Below are positions 1 to 10,293 of a stretch of DNA of 59,295 nucleotides, piece after piece. The notes beneath the pieces are model-generated. The model was not told the origin of the DNA. It saw nothing but the letters and a program-made list of their open reading frames with translations, and made no database searches. A program made the position numbers and the translations under genes. How positions within the stretch are numbered: the stretch's first letter is position 1; every line of letters starts with the position of its first letter. This DNA is from an uncultured Prevotellaceae bacterium (lineage in GTDB: Bacteria; Bacteroidota; Bacteroidia; Bacteroidales; Bacteroidaceae): positions 1 to 59,295 of the forward strand of contig CACXMM010000014.1 in assembly GCA_902768785.1 (NCBI GenBank), in the 5' to 3' direction.

Positions 1-2364
1 AGCCTCACCAACATAGCTGGGAATAGGCATCTCGATGATCATGCCGTTGGTCTTCTTGATATAGTAATCCACAGAGAATGTCAGCTTATTGTTCCATAAA
101 CCGAGGTCGAGACCGAGGTCGGTCTGCTCACTCTCCTCCCATTTCAGGTCTTCATTAGAGAGGCGGTTAGCTTTCGAGCCATAGACCATCGCAGCAGTTC
201 GTCCGAAGTAATAGTTGCTGCTGGCACCCGTTGCAGTCAGTGTGGTGTAGGCGAAATCTCCGATGTTGTCGTTACCGTTCTTACCCCAGCTGGCGCGGAA
301 TTTCAGGTTATTAAGCCAGCTGCGGGTGTCTTTCATGAAGTTTTCGTTCATGATGTTCCAACCAACAGATACCGAGGGGAATGTACCATATTTATTATTG
401 GCACCGAAACGACTTGAACCGTCACGACGGATGGTAGCCTGAAGCATATAGCGCTCGTCATAGTTATAGCTCAGACGGGCAAAAAGTGAAGACAAGCGGT
501 GTTCGGTATATGGGCCACCCCATGCGCCAACCAGACTCTTGGCACCTGTAACCTTGCCATCGGCATCGGTAGAGAGTTCCAGATCGCCACCTGTGGTATA
601 GTTGATAGAAGGCTTGTTGATATTCACCAGGTTCCAGTGAGAACCGCCCAACTCATCACCCTTGAATTTCAGGGCACTCTGTCCTAGTACTACACCGATG
701 GTGTGCTTGCCGAATATCTTGTCGTAAGTAAGCGTGTTTTCAATCTGCCAAGTGGTGTTGTTTCCTTTGTATGCCGTGGCAGAGGTGTGGTCGGCATTGT
801 TGTTGCCCGAGAGGTAGTACTTCTGCAGGGTAGCAGCATTATAGCCCCAGAAGGAGAGTTCAGCACTGTAGGTGAAGTGATATCTGAGTTCATCGAAGAG
901 CTGTAAGTCGAGTGAGAACTTCGGCATGAACTTATGACTCCAGTTCCTGGAGGGATTGCCCTGCATCATGGCGATGGGGTTGTTCTGCTCCTGGTAGCTG
1001 CCCACATAACCGGGAATCGTATAAGGATTACCGTGGGCATCATAGTAGAGGTCGTAGGCACTGTAGCGGTCGATCATAGCCTGAGCGTAGCGGGGAATCA
1101 TCTCTTCACCCACTTTATCGTAACCCAGCTGTGTCAGTGTGACGGGCAGTGTAGGAGCCAGATAGAGTGCTGATCCCAGAGGAGAACCCCATGTGGAGTT
1201 GGCGTCGATACCTGTATTATGCACGCGCATATAAGAAAGGTTTGCACCCAAGTCGAGCTTATTCAGGAAATTACGCTCCTTGGAATCGTCGAAGAGATTG
1301 AACTGGTTGTTCGAACGCAGTGTCAGACGGTCGTAGTTCGACTGTCCGTAGTTACCACCCACGATACCCTCCTGTGTGAAGTAGCCCAGAGAGAGGTAGT
1401 AGTTTACTTTCTCTGAAGCACCGCTGATGGAGAGGTCATGCTGCTGGATAGGTGCATTGTCGTTGAACAGCAGATCCTGCCAGTTGGTGCCAAAGCCCTT
1501 GATGGGTTCGCCATTGGCATTGATGAGATTGTGGGGATCGGCATAGAGAGGAGCGGAACCGGTTTGTACGGCACGCTCGTTCTGCAGGATGGCATAGTCC
1601 ATGGCGCCTGTGACATCACGTTTCTTCCAAGCTGACTGCCAGCCATAGGAGAAGTTGTAGTTGATGGAAGCCTTACCCATCTTACCTTTCTTGGTGGTCA
1701 CCAGGATCACACCGTTGGCGGCACGGGCTCCGTAGATGGCACCAGAGGCAGCATCCTTCAGTACCTCGATACTCTCGATATCACTGGGGTTCACGCTCTC
1801 CATACCATCCTGATCGGTCGGCATACCATCTATAATATAAAGAGGATTGGAGTCATTGATGGTTCCGATACCACGGATACGGATCATTGACTTGGAACCA
1901 GGTTGTCCGGAGGCAGAGGTCACTTGCACACCGGCGGCCATACCCTTCAGGGCATCCTCAGCACGCAGACGGGTCTTGCCATCGAGGTCATCGGATGATA
2001 CTTTGGCGATGGAGGCTGTCACCACGCTCTTCTTCTGCACGCCATAACCAATCACGACGACATCGTTCAGCAACTGGGTGTCGTCATTTAAGGTAATGCG
2101 CATGTCAGGCGCAGCCTTTAGTTCTTGCGATACATAGCCGACGTAGGATACTACCAAGGTTGATCCCGGCTCCACACTGATGTTAAAACGACCATCGAGA
2201 TCGGTAATCGCACCGTTCGATGTTCCTTTCTGAACAACAGAAGCACCGATAACTGGTTCTCCTGTCGCATCAAACACTGTACCCGAGAAATTCTGTTTCT
2301 GGGCAAAGGTCGTTACTGACAACAAAAATGCCAATAACAGGAATAGATACCTTTTTTGTTTCAT
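1..2364 (-). CDS. SusC/RagA-family TonB-dependent outer-membrane receptor, partial (3' end beyond window)
   Basis: Open from an ATG at 2364 to the window edge, giving 788 residues without a stop. The order is that of SusC proteins: signal peptide (about 1-21, ending TTFAQ), a carboxypeptidase-regulatory-like domain (FSGTVFDATGEPVIGASV), a TonB-box-like stretch (VVVIGYG), a plug with RIRGIGTINDSNPLYIIDGM and EVLKDAASGAIYGARAANG, then the start of the beta-barrel. The family imports glycans or peptides across the outer membrane together with a SusD lipoprotein, whose gene would lie past the left edge. The substrate cannot be read from this fragment. Family assignment is secure; the protein is cut roughly 200 residues short of a usual SusC. 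Confidence 0.95.
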   Translation of the reverse strand, partial: MKQKRYLFLLLAFLLSVTTFAQKQNFSGTVFDATGEPVIGASVVQKGTSNGAITDLDGRFNISVEPGSTLVVSYVGYVSQELKAAPDMRITLNDDTQLLNDVVVIGYGVQKKSVVTASIAKVSSDDLDGKTRLRAEDALKGMAAGVQVTSASGQPGSKSMIRIRGIGTINDSNPLYIIDGMPTDQDGMESVNPSDIESIEVLKDAASGAIYGARAANGVILVTTKKGKMGKASINYNFSYGWQSAWKKRDVTGAMDYAILQNERAVQTGSAPLYADPHNLINANGEPIKGFGTNWQDLLFNDNAPIQQHDLSISGASEKVNYYLSLGYFTQEGIVGGNYGQSNYDRLTLRSNNQFNLFDDSKERNFLNKLDLGANLSYMRVHNTGIDANSTWGSPLGSALYLAPTLPVTLTQLGYDKVGEEMIPRYAQAMIDRYSAYDLYYDAHGNPYTIPGYVGSYQEQNNPIAMMQGNPSRNWSHKFMPKFSLDLQLFDELRYHFTYSAELSFWGYNAATLQKYYLSGNNNADHTSATAYKGNNTTWQIENTLTYDKIFGKHTIGVVLGQSALKFKGDELGGSHWNLVNINKPSINYTTGGDLELSTDADGKVTGAKSLVGAWGGPYTEHRLSSLFARLSYNYDERYMLQATIRRDGSSRFGANNKYGTFPSVSVGWNIMNENFMKDTRSWLNNLKFRASWGKNGNDNIGDFAYTTLTATGASSNYYFGRTAAMVYGSKANRLSNEDLKWEESEQTDLGLDLGLWNNKLTFSVDYYIKKTNGMIIEMPIPSYVGEA

Positions 2365-2416
2365 ACTTTAGGTTTTTAATTATTTAATGAATACACTATC
2401 GTTCAAGATTGCGTTG

Positions 2417-2424
2417 CAAAGATA
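2417..2424 (-). promoter_or_regulatory. -7 box (TATCTTTG) upstream of susC-like gene
   Basis: TATCTTTG on the minus strand fits the Bacteroidota TAnnTTTG box, 53 bp before the susC-like start. No TTTG is visible at the expected -33 distance, so only half of the promoter is supported. Confidence 0.45.
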
Positions 2425-2652
2425 GAGAAAAAAGAAATCGGTATATGGGAATACAAGTGAAAAAGTGGATTTCAAATTATCTCATTTTTTTGTATTTTAT
2501 TGGAAAACAGACATTTGTAACTTACCTTTGTTTTAAAAAAAGTGGATGGAATATAGAGGTGTAAAACGTACATTTTTCGGGATTTTCCTGCTTTCAAAAG
2601 GGGCGTTTCTACACTTTTTTAGGGTTTCCCCCACTACTTTTAGGAGAAATCC
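2425..2652. other. AT-rich gene-free spacer
   Basis: Part of a 408-bp gap between two divergent genes. It is AT-rich and holds one isolated plus-strand TACCTTTG at 2523-2530 with no matching -33 box and no reading frame behind it. I see no RNA gene or strong hairpin. Confidence 0.5.
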
Positions 2653-2684
2653 TTTGCATTTCTGAGAAGAATTGTGTTACTTTG
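2653..2684 (+). promoter_or_regulatory. Bacteroidota-type promoter of the secreted protein gene at 2773
   Basis: TTTG at 2653-2656 is followed after 20 bp by TTACTTTG (2677-2684), one mismatch from TAnnTTTG. It implies a leader of about 80 nt. Confidence 0.5.
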
Positions 2685-2772
2685 CATCAGAAATAAAAAT
2701 GATGTGTCTTCCCTGGAGACCATCGAACGAGTTAGATAATTATTAGGTATAACCACTTAAAAGTATCCGATT

Positions 2773-3525
2773 ATGAAAAAGATCATGATGATGATGGCAC
2801 TGATGCTGACGATCGTCACATCCGCCAAGGCAATCACATACACCGAGGCTCGCACGGAAGCCCTGTTCCTTACCGACAAAATGGCTTACGAGCTCCGGCT
2901 GAGTCCTGAGCAGTACGAGGCTGTGTATGAGATTAATCTCGACTACATGCTGACTGTTGCCGTTCGCGACGATCTCTTTGGCACTGCATGGGCACGTCGC
3001 AACAGCGACCTCCGTTACGTACTCTCTGTGTATCAGTATGAGGCTTATCAGGACACCAACTATTTCTATCGTCCGCTCTACTGGGCAACAAACAACCGGT
3101 TTGAGTTCAGGATCTATACGATGTACACAGACCGTACACGCTTCTACATGACAAGACGGCCAGTAGGCTATGACACCTTCAGGGGTGGACGGAACATCGG
3201 CTCCTCCAGCTACTACGCTCATCGTAACTTCAACCAGCCCGTGAACGTGCGTCCCGCCATGACGGGCAGGCCCAAGCCTACTTGGCGCGATGTTCCTACG
3301 AACAGCAGAAACAACAACTGGCGTAGTCAGGCCACACATTCCAACGGTGTGCAGACCAAGACCACCCGTCAGATGTACAACGACAATAGTCTCTCGCGTA
3401 CACGTACCGTGACGACGACCACCACCACACGCAGCAGCTCTACCTCCTCACATGGTCAGACTACTGCTCCAGGTGCGAACACCGATAAGTCGAAGGCTAA
3501 AGGCTCGTTCGGAGGAAGAAGATAA
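2773..3525 (+). CDS. Hypothetical secreted protein with basic Ser/Thr-rich tail
   Basis: A 250-residue protein of unknown function. The N-terminus is a clear Sec signal peptide (MKKIMMMMALMLTIVTSAKA). Residues 25-60 hold LTDKMAYELRLSPEQYEAVYEI, which resembles the LSPEQ helices of Spy/CpxP-like periplasmic proteins, although the resemblance is short. The middle is rich in Tyr, Arg and Phe. The last 90 residues are low-complexity and basic (runs of Thr, Ser and Arg) and probably disordered. It is a single-gene unit with its own promoter and a terminator directly after the stop. A periplasmic or surface location is inferred from the signal peptide only. Confidence 0.75.
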   Translation: MKKIMMMMALMLTIVTSAKAITYTEARTEALFLTDKMAYELRLSPEQYEAVYEINLDYMLTVAVRDDLFGTAWARRNSDLRYVLSVYQYEAYQDTNYFYRPLYWATNNRFEFRIYTMYTDRTRFYMTRRPVGYDTFRGGRNIGSSSYYAHRNFNQPVNVRPAMTGRPKPTWRDVPTNSRNNNWRSQATHSNGVQTKTTRQMYNDNSLSRTRTVTTTTTTRSSSTSSHGQTTAPGANTDKSKAKGSFGGRR

Positions 3526-3534
3526 TCAAACAGA

Positions 3535-3564
3535 AACGGCGTTTTCTCACAAGAAAACGCCGTT
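3535..3564. terminator. Bidirectional hairpin terminator
   Basis: A perfect 12-bp stem (AACGGCGTTTTC / GAAAACGCCGTT) with a 6-nt loop, lying between the convergent secreted-protein gene and recQ. It carries T-rich sequence on both sides and can serve both strands. Confidence 0.85.
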
Positions 3565-3586
3565 GTTATTGTATAAAACAGGAAGA

Positions 3587-5764
3587 TCAGTTCGCCATAT
3601 CACTGAGGAACTTGATACGTACCAGGCGCACCTCATCTTCAGAGTAGTCACTGCCTAATTCCTCCATAGCCGTGTCAAGGTCGTCGGTATCACTTTCGCG
3701 GAAGTAATCGAAGATATCATCCACATGATCCTCATCCATCACCTCCTCTAAGAAATAGTCGATGTTGAGCTTGGTACCGCTATAGACGATGGCCTCCACC
3801 TCATCGAGCAGTTCCTCGAACTCCAGACCTTGTGCGTTGGCGATATCGTCGAGGGCCACCTGCCGGTCGATGCTCTGGATAATCTTCACCTTCAGCATGC
3901 TCTTCTTTGCCACTGTGCGCACACGTAGGTCCTCAGGACGTTCTATCTGGTTCTCTTCACAGTGTTTCTTGATCAGAGCCACGAACTCCTTGCCGAACTT
4001 ACGAGCCTTGCCAGCACCCACTCCCTGGATATTCTGCAACTCTTCTAAGGTGATAGGATAGACGGTGGCCATCTGTTCCAATGAGCCGTCCATGAACACC
4101 ACATACGGAGGCAGCTGATGACGTTTCGCCACCACGCGCCTCAAATCCTTCAGCATAGAATAGAGTGTGGGATCGAGAGCAGAACCCTGTCCGTCTGTCA
4201 TCTCATCATCGTCATCATCACTGAACTCATGATCCTCGACGATGAGGAACGATTCCGGTTTCTTCATGTACCGTTTCCCTTCAGCCGTAAGTTTCAGCAG
4301 ACCATAGTTCTCCACATCCTTGCGAAGGAAACCGGCAATCAGTGCCTGACGAATCACTGGATTCCAAAGCTTCGGATCCAGATCTTCGCCGGAGCCGAAC
4401 TCCTCCAGCTGATCATGCTTATGTGCCACGATATCATCTGTGGCCTTTCCTGTCACGAAGTCAATGACATAATCCGTGTGGAAATCCTCCTTGATGACCT
4501 GTACGGCACGGAGAATAATCAGCAAGGCTTCCTCGCCCTCGATTTTCTTCTTCGGATGGAGACAGTTGTCGCAGCTGCCACAGTTCTCCTGTGTATATTC
4601 CTCTCCAAAATAGTGGAGCAGCATCTTCCTGCGGCATACCGATGATTCAGCATAGGCTGCCGTCTCTCGGAGCAGCTGACGCCCGATATCCTGTTCTGCC
4701 ACGGGCTTGCCCTCCATGAACTTCTCTAATTTCTGCAGGTCCTTATAGGAATAGAACGCGATGCATTTCCCTTCTCCGCCATCACGACCGGCACGTCCTG
4801 TCTCCTGATAGTAGCCTTCCAGGCTCTTGGGGATGTCATAGTGAATCACAAAACGAACATCAGGCTTGTCTATACCCATTCCGAAAGCGATGGTAGCCAC
4901 AATCACATCAATCTTCTCCATCAGGAAATCATCCTGTGTCTGTGAGCGGGTGACACTGTCAAGACCGGCATGATAAGGTGCCGCCTTGATCTCGTTGGCG
5001 CACAGCACAGCGGCAAGCTCCTCTACCTTCTTTCTCGACAGACAGTAGATGATACCGCTCTTTCCTGGGTTCTGACGGATGAATTTCACGATCTGCTTAT
5101 CAATCTCTTTGTTCTTCTGCCGTACCTCATAATACAGGTTCGGACGGTTGAACGAGCTCTTGAACTCTTTGGCATCGGGGATGCCCAGACTCTTCATGAT
5201 GTCGGTGCGCACCTTATCGGTGGCGGTGGCGGTGAGTGCGATGATCGGTGCCATTCCTATCTCGCTGACGATCGGACGGATGCGCCGGTACTCCGGACGG
5301 AAATCATGTCCCCACTCAGAGATACAATGAGCTTCATCGATGGCGTAGAAGCTGATCTTGCACGACTTCAGGAAATCCACATACTCGTCTTTCGTCAGTG
5401 ACTCCGGTGCCACATACAGCAGCTTCGTCTTCCCTGCGGTGATATCTGCTTTCACCTGGTCGATGGCAGCCTTGTTCAAGGAGGAGTTCAGGAAGTGGGC
5501 TATGCCGTCCTCCTCGCTCATGCCATTGATTACATCGACCTGGTTCTTCATCAGGGCGATGAGGGGAGAGATGACGATGGCTGTTCCCTCCATGATCAAC
5601 GAGGGCAGCTGGTAGCACAATGACTTCCCGCCGCCGGTAGGCATCAGCACAAACGTGTTCTTCCCATCCAAAACATTTCGGATGATAGCCTCCTGGTCGC
5701 CTTTGAATTTGTCAAATCCAAAATATTGCTTTAACTTCTGTGTAAGATTCACTTCTTTGGTCAT
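3587..5764 (-). CDS. recQ: ATP-dependent DNA helicase RecQ
   Basis: A 725-residue 3'-5' superfamily 2 helicase used in recombination and fork repair. Visible parts: Walker A MPTGGGKS at residues 41-48, DEAH box at about 143-146 followed by CISEWGHDFR (the aromatic-rich loop), the helicase motif VI region QETGRAGRDG, a zinc-binding cluster (C-R-R-K then CGSCDNC, about 375-405), a winged-helix RQC region and an HRDC domain (DGSLEQMATVYPIT, about 530-610). An acidic linker (FSDDDDDEM) precedes HRDC, and an extra acidic C-terminal stretch follows it, as in other Bacteroidota RecQs. It is the last gene of tig-clpP-clpX-recQ, 51 bp after clpX. Confidence 0.97.
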   Translation of the reverse strand: MTKEVNLTQKLKQYFGFDKFKGDQEAIIRNVLDGKNTFVLMPTGGGKSLCYQLPSLIMEGTAIVISPLIALMKNQVDVINGMSEEDGIAHFLNSSLNKAAIDQVKADITAGKTKLLYVAPESLTKDEYVDFLKSCKISFYAIDEAHCISEWGHDFRPEYRRIRPIVSEIGMAPIIALTATATDKVRTDIMKSLGIPDAKEFKSSFNRPNLYYEVRQKNKEIDKQIVKFIRQNPGKSGIIYCLSRKKVEELAAVLCANEIKAAPYHAGLDSVTRSQTQDDFLMEKIDVIVATIAFGMGIDKPDVRFVIHYDIPKSLEGYYQETGRAGRDGGEGKCIAFYSYKDLQKLEKFMEGKPVAEQDIGRQLLRETAAYAESSVCRRKMLLHYFGEEYTQENCGSCDNCLHPKKKIEGEEALLIILRAVQVIKEDFHTDYVIDFVTGKATDDIVAHKHDQLEEFGSGEDLDPKLWNPVIRQALIAGFLRKDVENYGLLKLTAEGKRYMKKPESFLIVEDHEFSDDDDDEMTDGQGSALDPTLYSMLKDLRRVVAKRHQLPPYVVFMDGSLEQMATVYPITLEELQNIQGVGAGKARKFGKEFVALIKKHCEENQIERPEDLRVRTVAKKSMLKVKIIQSIDRQVALDDIANAQGLEFEELLDEVEAIVYSGTKLNIDYFLEEVMDEDHVDDIFDYFRESDTDDLDTAMEELGSDYSEDEVRLVRIKFLSDMAN

Positions 5765-5815
5765 ACAAACGCAGTCTCCTTTCTTTGCAATGTTTTGATT
5801 ATCTTTCGACGATCA

Positions 5816-7051
5816 CTACGCACTTTCCAGCTGCTGCATGCGTGCCTTGCCCAGCTGTTTTTTGGCGTAGTCGAGAGAGACCTCGAAGGTTTTCACCTTT
5901 TTCGAGGGTATTTCATACATGGCGTCCATCATCACGTTCTCCACGATAGAACGCAATCCGCGGGCACCCAGTTTATATTCCACAGCCTGATCCACGATCA
6001 AGTCGATGGTCTCTTCGGGGAACACCAATTTGATGCCGTCCATCTCGAAGAGCTTCTCATATTGTTTTACGATGGAGTTCTTGGGCTCCACGAGGATGCG
6101 CCTCAAGGCAGAACGGTCGAGTGGATTCAGGTAGGTGAGTACTGGCAGACGACCGATAATCTCCGGGATCAGTCCGAAGGACTTCAGGTCCTGCGGCTGC
6201 ACATATTGCATCAGGTCGTTCTTATCGATGTTTCTGACGTTCTGCACACTGTTATATCCCACCACATGCGTATTCAGCCGTTGTGCGATCTTCCGTTCGA
6301 TACCGTCGAAAGCACCGCCGCAGATGAACAGGATATTTCGGGTATCCACGTGGATGTAGTCCTGGTCGGGATGTTTCCTGCCACCCTTGGGTGGTACGTT
6401 CACCATCGTTCCCTCCAGCAGTTTCAGCAGTCCCTGCTGTACGCCCTCACCACTCACGTCGCGTGTGATGCTGGGGTTATCGCTTTTTCTTGCAATCTTA
6501 TCGATCTCGTCGATGAAGACGATACCTCTCTGTGCTGCCTCCAGGTTATAGTCGGCCACTTGTAGCAGTCGGCTCAAGATGCTTTCCACATCCTCACCCA
6601 CATAACCGGCCTCAGTGAACACTGTCGCATCCACGATGGTGAAGGGAACGTCGAGCAACTTCGCGATGGTCCGGGCCAGCAAGGTCTTTCCCGTACCCGT
6701 ACTTCCCACCATGATGATATTGCTCTTCTCGATCTCTACACCATCATCCGTCGAGGGTTGCTGGAGACGTTTATAGTGGTTATAAACCGAAACGGCCAGA
6801 TAGCGTTTGGCCTCATCCTGCCCAATGACGTACTGATCGAGGTATTCCTTGATCTCCCGCGGTTTGGGAACGTCTTTCAGTTTCGGTGCCTTCGAGTTCT
6901 GCTTCTTTCCTTGGTTCAGGATCCCTGATGACTGTGCAATCTCATAAGCCTGAACCACGCAGCTCTCGCAGATATAGCCGTTCAGACCAGTAATCAACAG
7001 GCTCACCTCATTCTCACTTCTTCCACAGAAGCTACATACTTTCTTTGGCAT
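5816..7051 (-). CDS. clpX: ATP-dependent Clp protease ATP-binding subunit ClpX
   Basis: A 411-residue AAA+ unfoldase that feeds tagged substrates to ClpP in the cytoplasm. The N-terminal zinc domain has Cys6, Cys9, Cys28 and Cys31. Walker A GSTGTGKT spans about 116-123, Walker B is [10 protein letters not shown], and the pore loop GYVGEDV is present. Length matches the family. It starts 8 bp after the clpP stop, which implies co-transcription and balanced expression of the two subunits. Confidence 0.98.
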   Translation of the reverse strand: MPKKVCSFCGRSENEVSLLITGLNGYICESCVVQAYEIAQSSGILNQGKKQNSKAPKLKDVPKPREIKEYLDQYVIGQDEAKRYLAVSVYNHYKRLQQPSTDDGVEIEKSNIIMVGSTGTGKTLLARTIAKLLDVPFTIVDATVFTEAGYVGEDVESILSRLLQVADYNLEAAQRGIVFIDEIDKIARKSDNPSITRDVSGEGVQQGLLKLLEGTMVNVPPKGGRKHPDQDYIHVDTRNILFICGGAFDGIERKIAQRLNTHVVGYNSVQNVRNIDKNDLMQYVQPQDLKSFGLIPEIIGRLPVLTYLNPLDRSALRRILVEPKNSIVKQYEKLFEMDGIKLVFPEETIDLIVDQAVEYKLGARGLRSIVENVMMDAMYEIPSKKVKTFEVSLDYAKKQLGKARMQQLESA

Positions 7052-7059
7052 AGTATCCC

Positions 7060-7725
7060 TTACTTCTTCCTCTTCAATACCTGGTCAATCATTCCGTACT
7101 CTTTTGCCTCATCCGCAGTCATCCAGTAGTTACGGTCGCTGTCTGCCCATACCTTCTCATAAGGAGTGTGGGAATGCTCGCTGATGATGGTATAGAGCTC
7201 TTTCTTCATTTTCTGGATCTCGCGGGCCTCAATCTCGATGTCAGATGCCTGACCTTGCACGCCACCTAATGGCTGATGGATCATCACACGGCTATGGGTG
7301 AGTGCCGAGCGCTTGCCTTCCTTTCCGCTCACCAGGAGCACGGCGGCCATCGAGGCAGCCATACCCGTACATATCGTAGCCACATCGGAACTGATAAACT
7401 GCATGGTGTCGTAGATACCCAGTCCTGCCGTCACACTGCCGCCAGGACTATTGATGTAGATGGAGATATCCTTCCCGGGATCGGTGGAGTCGAGATACAG
7501 CAGTTGTGCCTGTAAGGTATTGGCTGTATAATCATCAATCTGTGTACCGAGGAAGATGATGCGATCCATCATCAGTCTGGAGAACACGTCCATCTGCGTT
7601 ACGTTGAGCTGGCGCTCTTCGAGGATATACGGGTTCAAGTACTGGTTCTGTGCACTGATTACGTCGTCGAGCGTCATGCTGCTCATTCCTAAATGCCTAG
7701 TAGCATATTTCCTAAAATCGTTCAT
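7060..7725 (-). CDS. clpP: ATP-dependent Clp protease proteolytic subunit ClpP
   Basis: A 221-residue serine peptidase that forms the proteolytic barrel used by ClpX. Catalytic Ser125 sits in GMAASMAAV, His150 in RVMIHQP, and the acid is probably Asp197 in [17 protein letters not shown] is the substrate-binding strand. It lies between tig and clpX, the usual Bacteroidota order. A long inverted repeat separates it from tig. Confidence 0.98.
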   Translation of the reverse strand: MNDFRKYATRHLGMSSMTLDDVISAQNQYLNPYILEERQLNVTQMDVFSRLMMDRIIFLGTQIDDYTANTLQAQLLYLDSTDPGKDISIYINSPGGSVTAGLGIYDTMQFISSDVATICTGMAASMAAVLLVSGKEGKRSALTHSRVMIHQPLGGVQGQASDIEIEAREIQKMKKELYTIISEHSHTPYEKVWADSDRNYWMTADEAKEYGMIDQVLKRKK

Positions 7726-7754
7726 GTTTTCTTTTGTTATTAGGACGAAAAAAG

Positions 7755-7817
7755 AAGGTTATCGACTTTTTCCCGTCTTTGTGAGATACAAAGATACGAA
7801 AAAAAGTCAATAACCTT
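7755..7817 (-). terminator. Inverted repeat between tig and clpP (terminator or attenuator)
   Basis: Arms at 7755-7771 and 7801-7817 are 17 bp with one mismatch, which becomes a U-G pair in the minus-strand RNA. The stem has a poly-T segment. The loop contains a minus-strand TATCTTTG (7796-7789), so the same site may end part of the tig message and restart clpPX transcription. The terminator role is inferred from structure. Confidence 0.5.
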
Positions 7818-7863
7818 GTATATTAAATGGTGTTTTTTTATAAAAAAACTTTTTTTAACGCTC

Positions 7864-9222
7864 TTATTTGGCCTCGAAAAGCTTGTTGAAGTCGTCAAGG
7901 GAAATTTCCTTCTCGTTCAACTTCACCACGTCCTTCAGGGCGATAGTGAGTTTGCGGTCGATGCTGCGGTCAACGAGATTATCCACATACTCCTTCTTCT
8001 TCAGCATGTCGGCAGCATAGTTCTCCAGGTACTCATCAGGTACGTTGTTCATGCCATACTGAGCGAACTGGGCACGTGCGGCCTCTTTGGCAGCCTCCTT
8101 CACGTCGGCATCTTCGATCTTAATGCCCAGGGCCTCCACGAGCTGTTCCTTGATCATGTGCCATTTCAGTTCCTTGATGCTCATGTCGAAGTTCTTGTTC
8201 ACAAAGTCCTCACCTTTGTCCTTGTTGTTGTTCAGCATCACGCGCTTCAGCAGTGCCTCGGGGAAGGTAAGGTCGCCCACCTTCTTCTCGCAGTGAGCAC
8301 GAACATCCTGGATGAACTTGAAGTCGCTGTCGGTAACGAACTGTGCTTTCAGACTCTCGGCAATCTTCTCACGGAACTCCTTCTCGTCTTTCACGGCACC
8401 CTCGCCAAACACCTGATCGAACAGTGTCTGATTCACTTCAGCCTTGGTATAACGGGAAATCTCGGTAATCTGATAGCTGAAATCAGCTGTCAGGTTCTCA
8501 GCCTCCTCACGTGAGATCTTCAGCAGAGAGCTGACCTCACCTGTGTTTTCGGGATAAGCTTTCTTCGGGTTGAAGGTGATGATGTCACCAGGCTTTGCAC
8601 CGTTGAACAGCTTCTTCTGATCCTCTACCTTAATATATGAGGGCAGCATCACGGCATCGGCCACGGTGATACCGTTTTCTTTGGTATTTCCATTCTCGTC
8701 CAGCTCACGCAGGTCACCTTTCAGCATATCGTTCTCGGCATACTCCTCCACTTTCTCATAACGGCCGGAACGTGAGGCATACATATCCACCTGCTGATCG
8801 ATGATCTTGTCATCCACGGTGATGTGGTAATAGTCGATTTTGTCGCGACCTGTCAGCGTAACCTTGAACTCAGGTGCCACAGCGATGTCGAAGACAAAGG
8901 TGTAGGGGGCAGGACCTTCCACGTCAACAGCTACCTGCTTGTCGCTGGGCAGCGGCTCACCCAGCATCTGGATCTTGTTCTCGTTGACATACTTGTAAAT
9001 CTCCTCACCCAGCAGCTTGTTGATCACATCCACTTTCACAGCGGTACCATACTGCCGTTTGATCATGCTCATCGGCACCATTCCGGGGCGGAACCCTGGC
9101 ACCTGTGCCTTCTTGCGATAGTCCTTCAGTGTCTTCTCTACATCTTTCTGGTAGTCAGCCTCCTCTACAGTCAGCGTCATCAATCCATTCACTTTGTCTG
9201 GATTCTCAAATGTTACTTTCAT
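7864..9222 (-). CDS. tig: Trigger factor, ribosome-associated chaperone
   Basis: A 452-residue chaperone that binds nascent chains at the ribosome exit. The N-terminal domain carries the ribosome-binding signature as GFRPGMVP (about residues 43-50). The middle is a divergent PPIase-like domain, and the C-terminal third is helical and charged. The length fits the family. It heads the tig-clpP-clpX-recQ cluster, linking folding at the ribosome with degradation. Confidence 0.95.
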   Translation of the reverse strand: MKVTFENPDKVNGLMTLTVEEADYQKDVEKTLKDYRKKAQVPGFRPGMVPMSMIKRQYGTAVKVDVINKLLGEEIYKYVNENKIQMLGEPLPSDKQVAVDVEGPAPYTFVFDIAVAPEFKVTLTGRDKIDYYHITVDDKIIDQQVDMYASRSGRYEKVEEYAENDMLKGDLRELDENGNTKENGITVADAVMLPSYIKVEDQKKLFNGAKPGDIITFNPKKAYPENTGEVSSLLKISREEAENLTADFSYQITEISRYTKAEVNQTLFDQVFGEGAVKDEKEFREKIAESLKAQFVTDSDFKFIQDVRAHCEKKVGDLTFPEALLKRVMLNNNKDKGEDFVNKNFDMSIKELKWHMIKEQLVEALGIKIEDADVKEAAKEAARAQFAQYGMNNVPDEYLENYAADMLKKKEYVDNLVDRSIDRKLTIALKDVVKLNEKEISLDDFNKLFEAK

Positions 9223-9329
9223 CTGTGTATTGTTTTTTATTCAAGTTTCACATTCACTCAACTTTCTGAAAATGAACCATTTCTATTTTCAGAAGCTGGG
9301 TTTTATTGCTAATTTCGAAAATCGAGGTG

Positions 9330-9337
9330 CAAAGGTA
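9330..9337 (-). promoter_or_regulatory. -7 box (TACCTTTG) upstream of tig
   Basis: Minus-strand TACCTTTG about 108 bp before the tig start; the -33 element is not evident. The rest of the 200-bp gap is AT-rich, with no gene seen. Confidence 0.5.
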
Positions 9338-9422
9338 CGCATTATTTCCTGAATATTATATATATAATGTGGAAAAATACGTTTTTTTAACGTGACAGAT
9401 GTCTTTGCGCCCCTTAAGCTTG

Positions 9423-10235
9423 TCAGCCTTCCTCTTCTCTTTTCCTCTTCTCCTCGTCAAGCAATTGGAAGTCTTTCTTCTGGAGCACGAAGTTCGTACC
9501 CAGGTATTTCTCTTTCACGATGCGGTTGGCAGCCAGCTCCTCGGGCTTACCCTGAAACAGGATACGTCCTTCAAAGAGCAGGTAGGCGCGATCGGTGATA
9601 TTCAATGTCTCATGGACGTTATGGTCGGTGATCAGGATACCGATATTACGGTATTTCAGCTGCCACACGATATGCTGGATATCCTCCACGGCAATAGGGT
9701 CGACACCGGCAAAAGGCTCGTCGAGCATGATGAATTTCGGTTCGATGGCCAGACAGCGTGCAATCTCCGTACGGCGGCGTTCACCTCCTGACAGCTGGTC
9801 ACCTTTGTTCTTCCGCACCTTTTCCAGTCGGAACTCCTTGATGAGTGCCTCCAGTTTCTCCGACTGATAGGTACGGGGCTTTCCTGTCATCTCCAGCACT
9901 GCCATGATATTATCCTCCACACTCAGCTTGCGGAACACGCTGGCCTCCTGCGGCAGGTAACCGATGCCGGCACGGGCACGGCGATAGACAGGATAGTCGG
10001 TAATCTCCTGCTCATCAATATAGATATGTCCAGCGTTGGGCACAATCAGTCCCGTCGTCATATAGAACGAGGTGGTCTTGCCGGCACCGTTCGGTCCGAG
10101 GAGTCCTACGATCTCCCCTTGTCGCACGTTGATGTTCACATCGTTCACCACCGTACGTTTCCCGTAGCGCTTTACCAGTCCTTCCGCACGGAGGATGGAT
10201 CCCGTTGTCGCCATCTCATTGATTTCATTCACCAT
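9423..10235 (-). CDS. lptB: LPS export ABC transporter ATPase LptB
   Basis: A cytoplasmic ATPase that powers lipopolysaccharide extraction from the inner membrane. Walker A is GPNGAGKTT, the ABC signature [13 protein letters not shown], Walker [14 protein letters not shown], and the switch His is in [21 protein letters not shown] is typical of LptB. An ATG at 10262 is in frame but sits inside the -7 box of its own promoter (10267-10260). I therefore place the start at the ATG at 10235 (MVNEINE); 10214 is also possible. It diverges from an mlaE-like gene, so two lipid-trafficking systems share one control region. Confidence 0.93.
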   Translation of the reverse strand: MVNEINEMATTGSILRAEGLVKRYGKRTVVNDVNINVRQGEIVGLLGPNGAGKTTSFYMTTGLIVPNAGHIYIDEQEITDYPVYRRARAGIGYLPQEASVFRKLSVEDNIMAVLEMTGKPRTYQSEKLEALIKEFRLEKVRKNKGDQLSGGERRRTEIARCLAIEPKFIMLDEPFAGVDPIAVEDIQHIVWQLKYRNIGILITDHNVHETLNITDRAYLLFEGRILFQGKPEELAANRIVKEKYLGTNFVLQKKDFQLLDEEKRKREEEG

Positions 10236-10259
10236 AACGATTCCTTTCTTTTCAGCCGA

Positions 10260-10291
10260 CAAAGGTACGGAATAAAATAAAACCCACCAAA
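10260..10291 (-). promoter_or_regulatory. lptB promoter, left half of symmetric divergent pair
   Basis: Minus strand: TTTG at 10291-10288, exactly 20 bp, then TACCTTTG at 10267-10260. This is a full match to the Bacteroidota housekeeping promoter. Confidence 0.85.
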
Positions 10292-10293
10292 GA

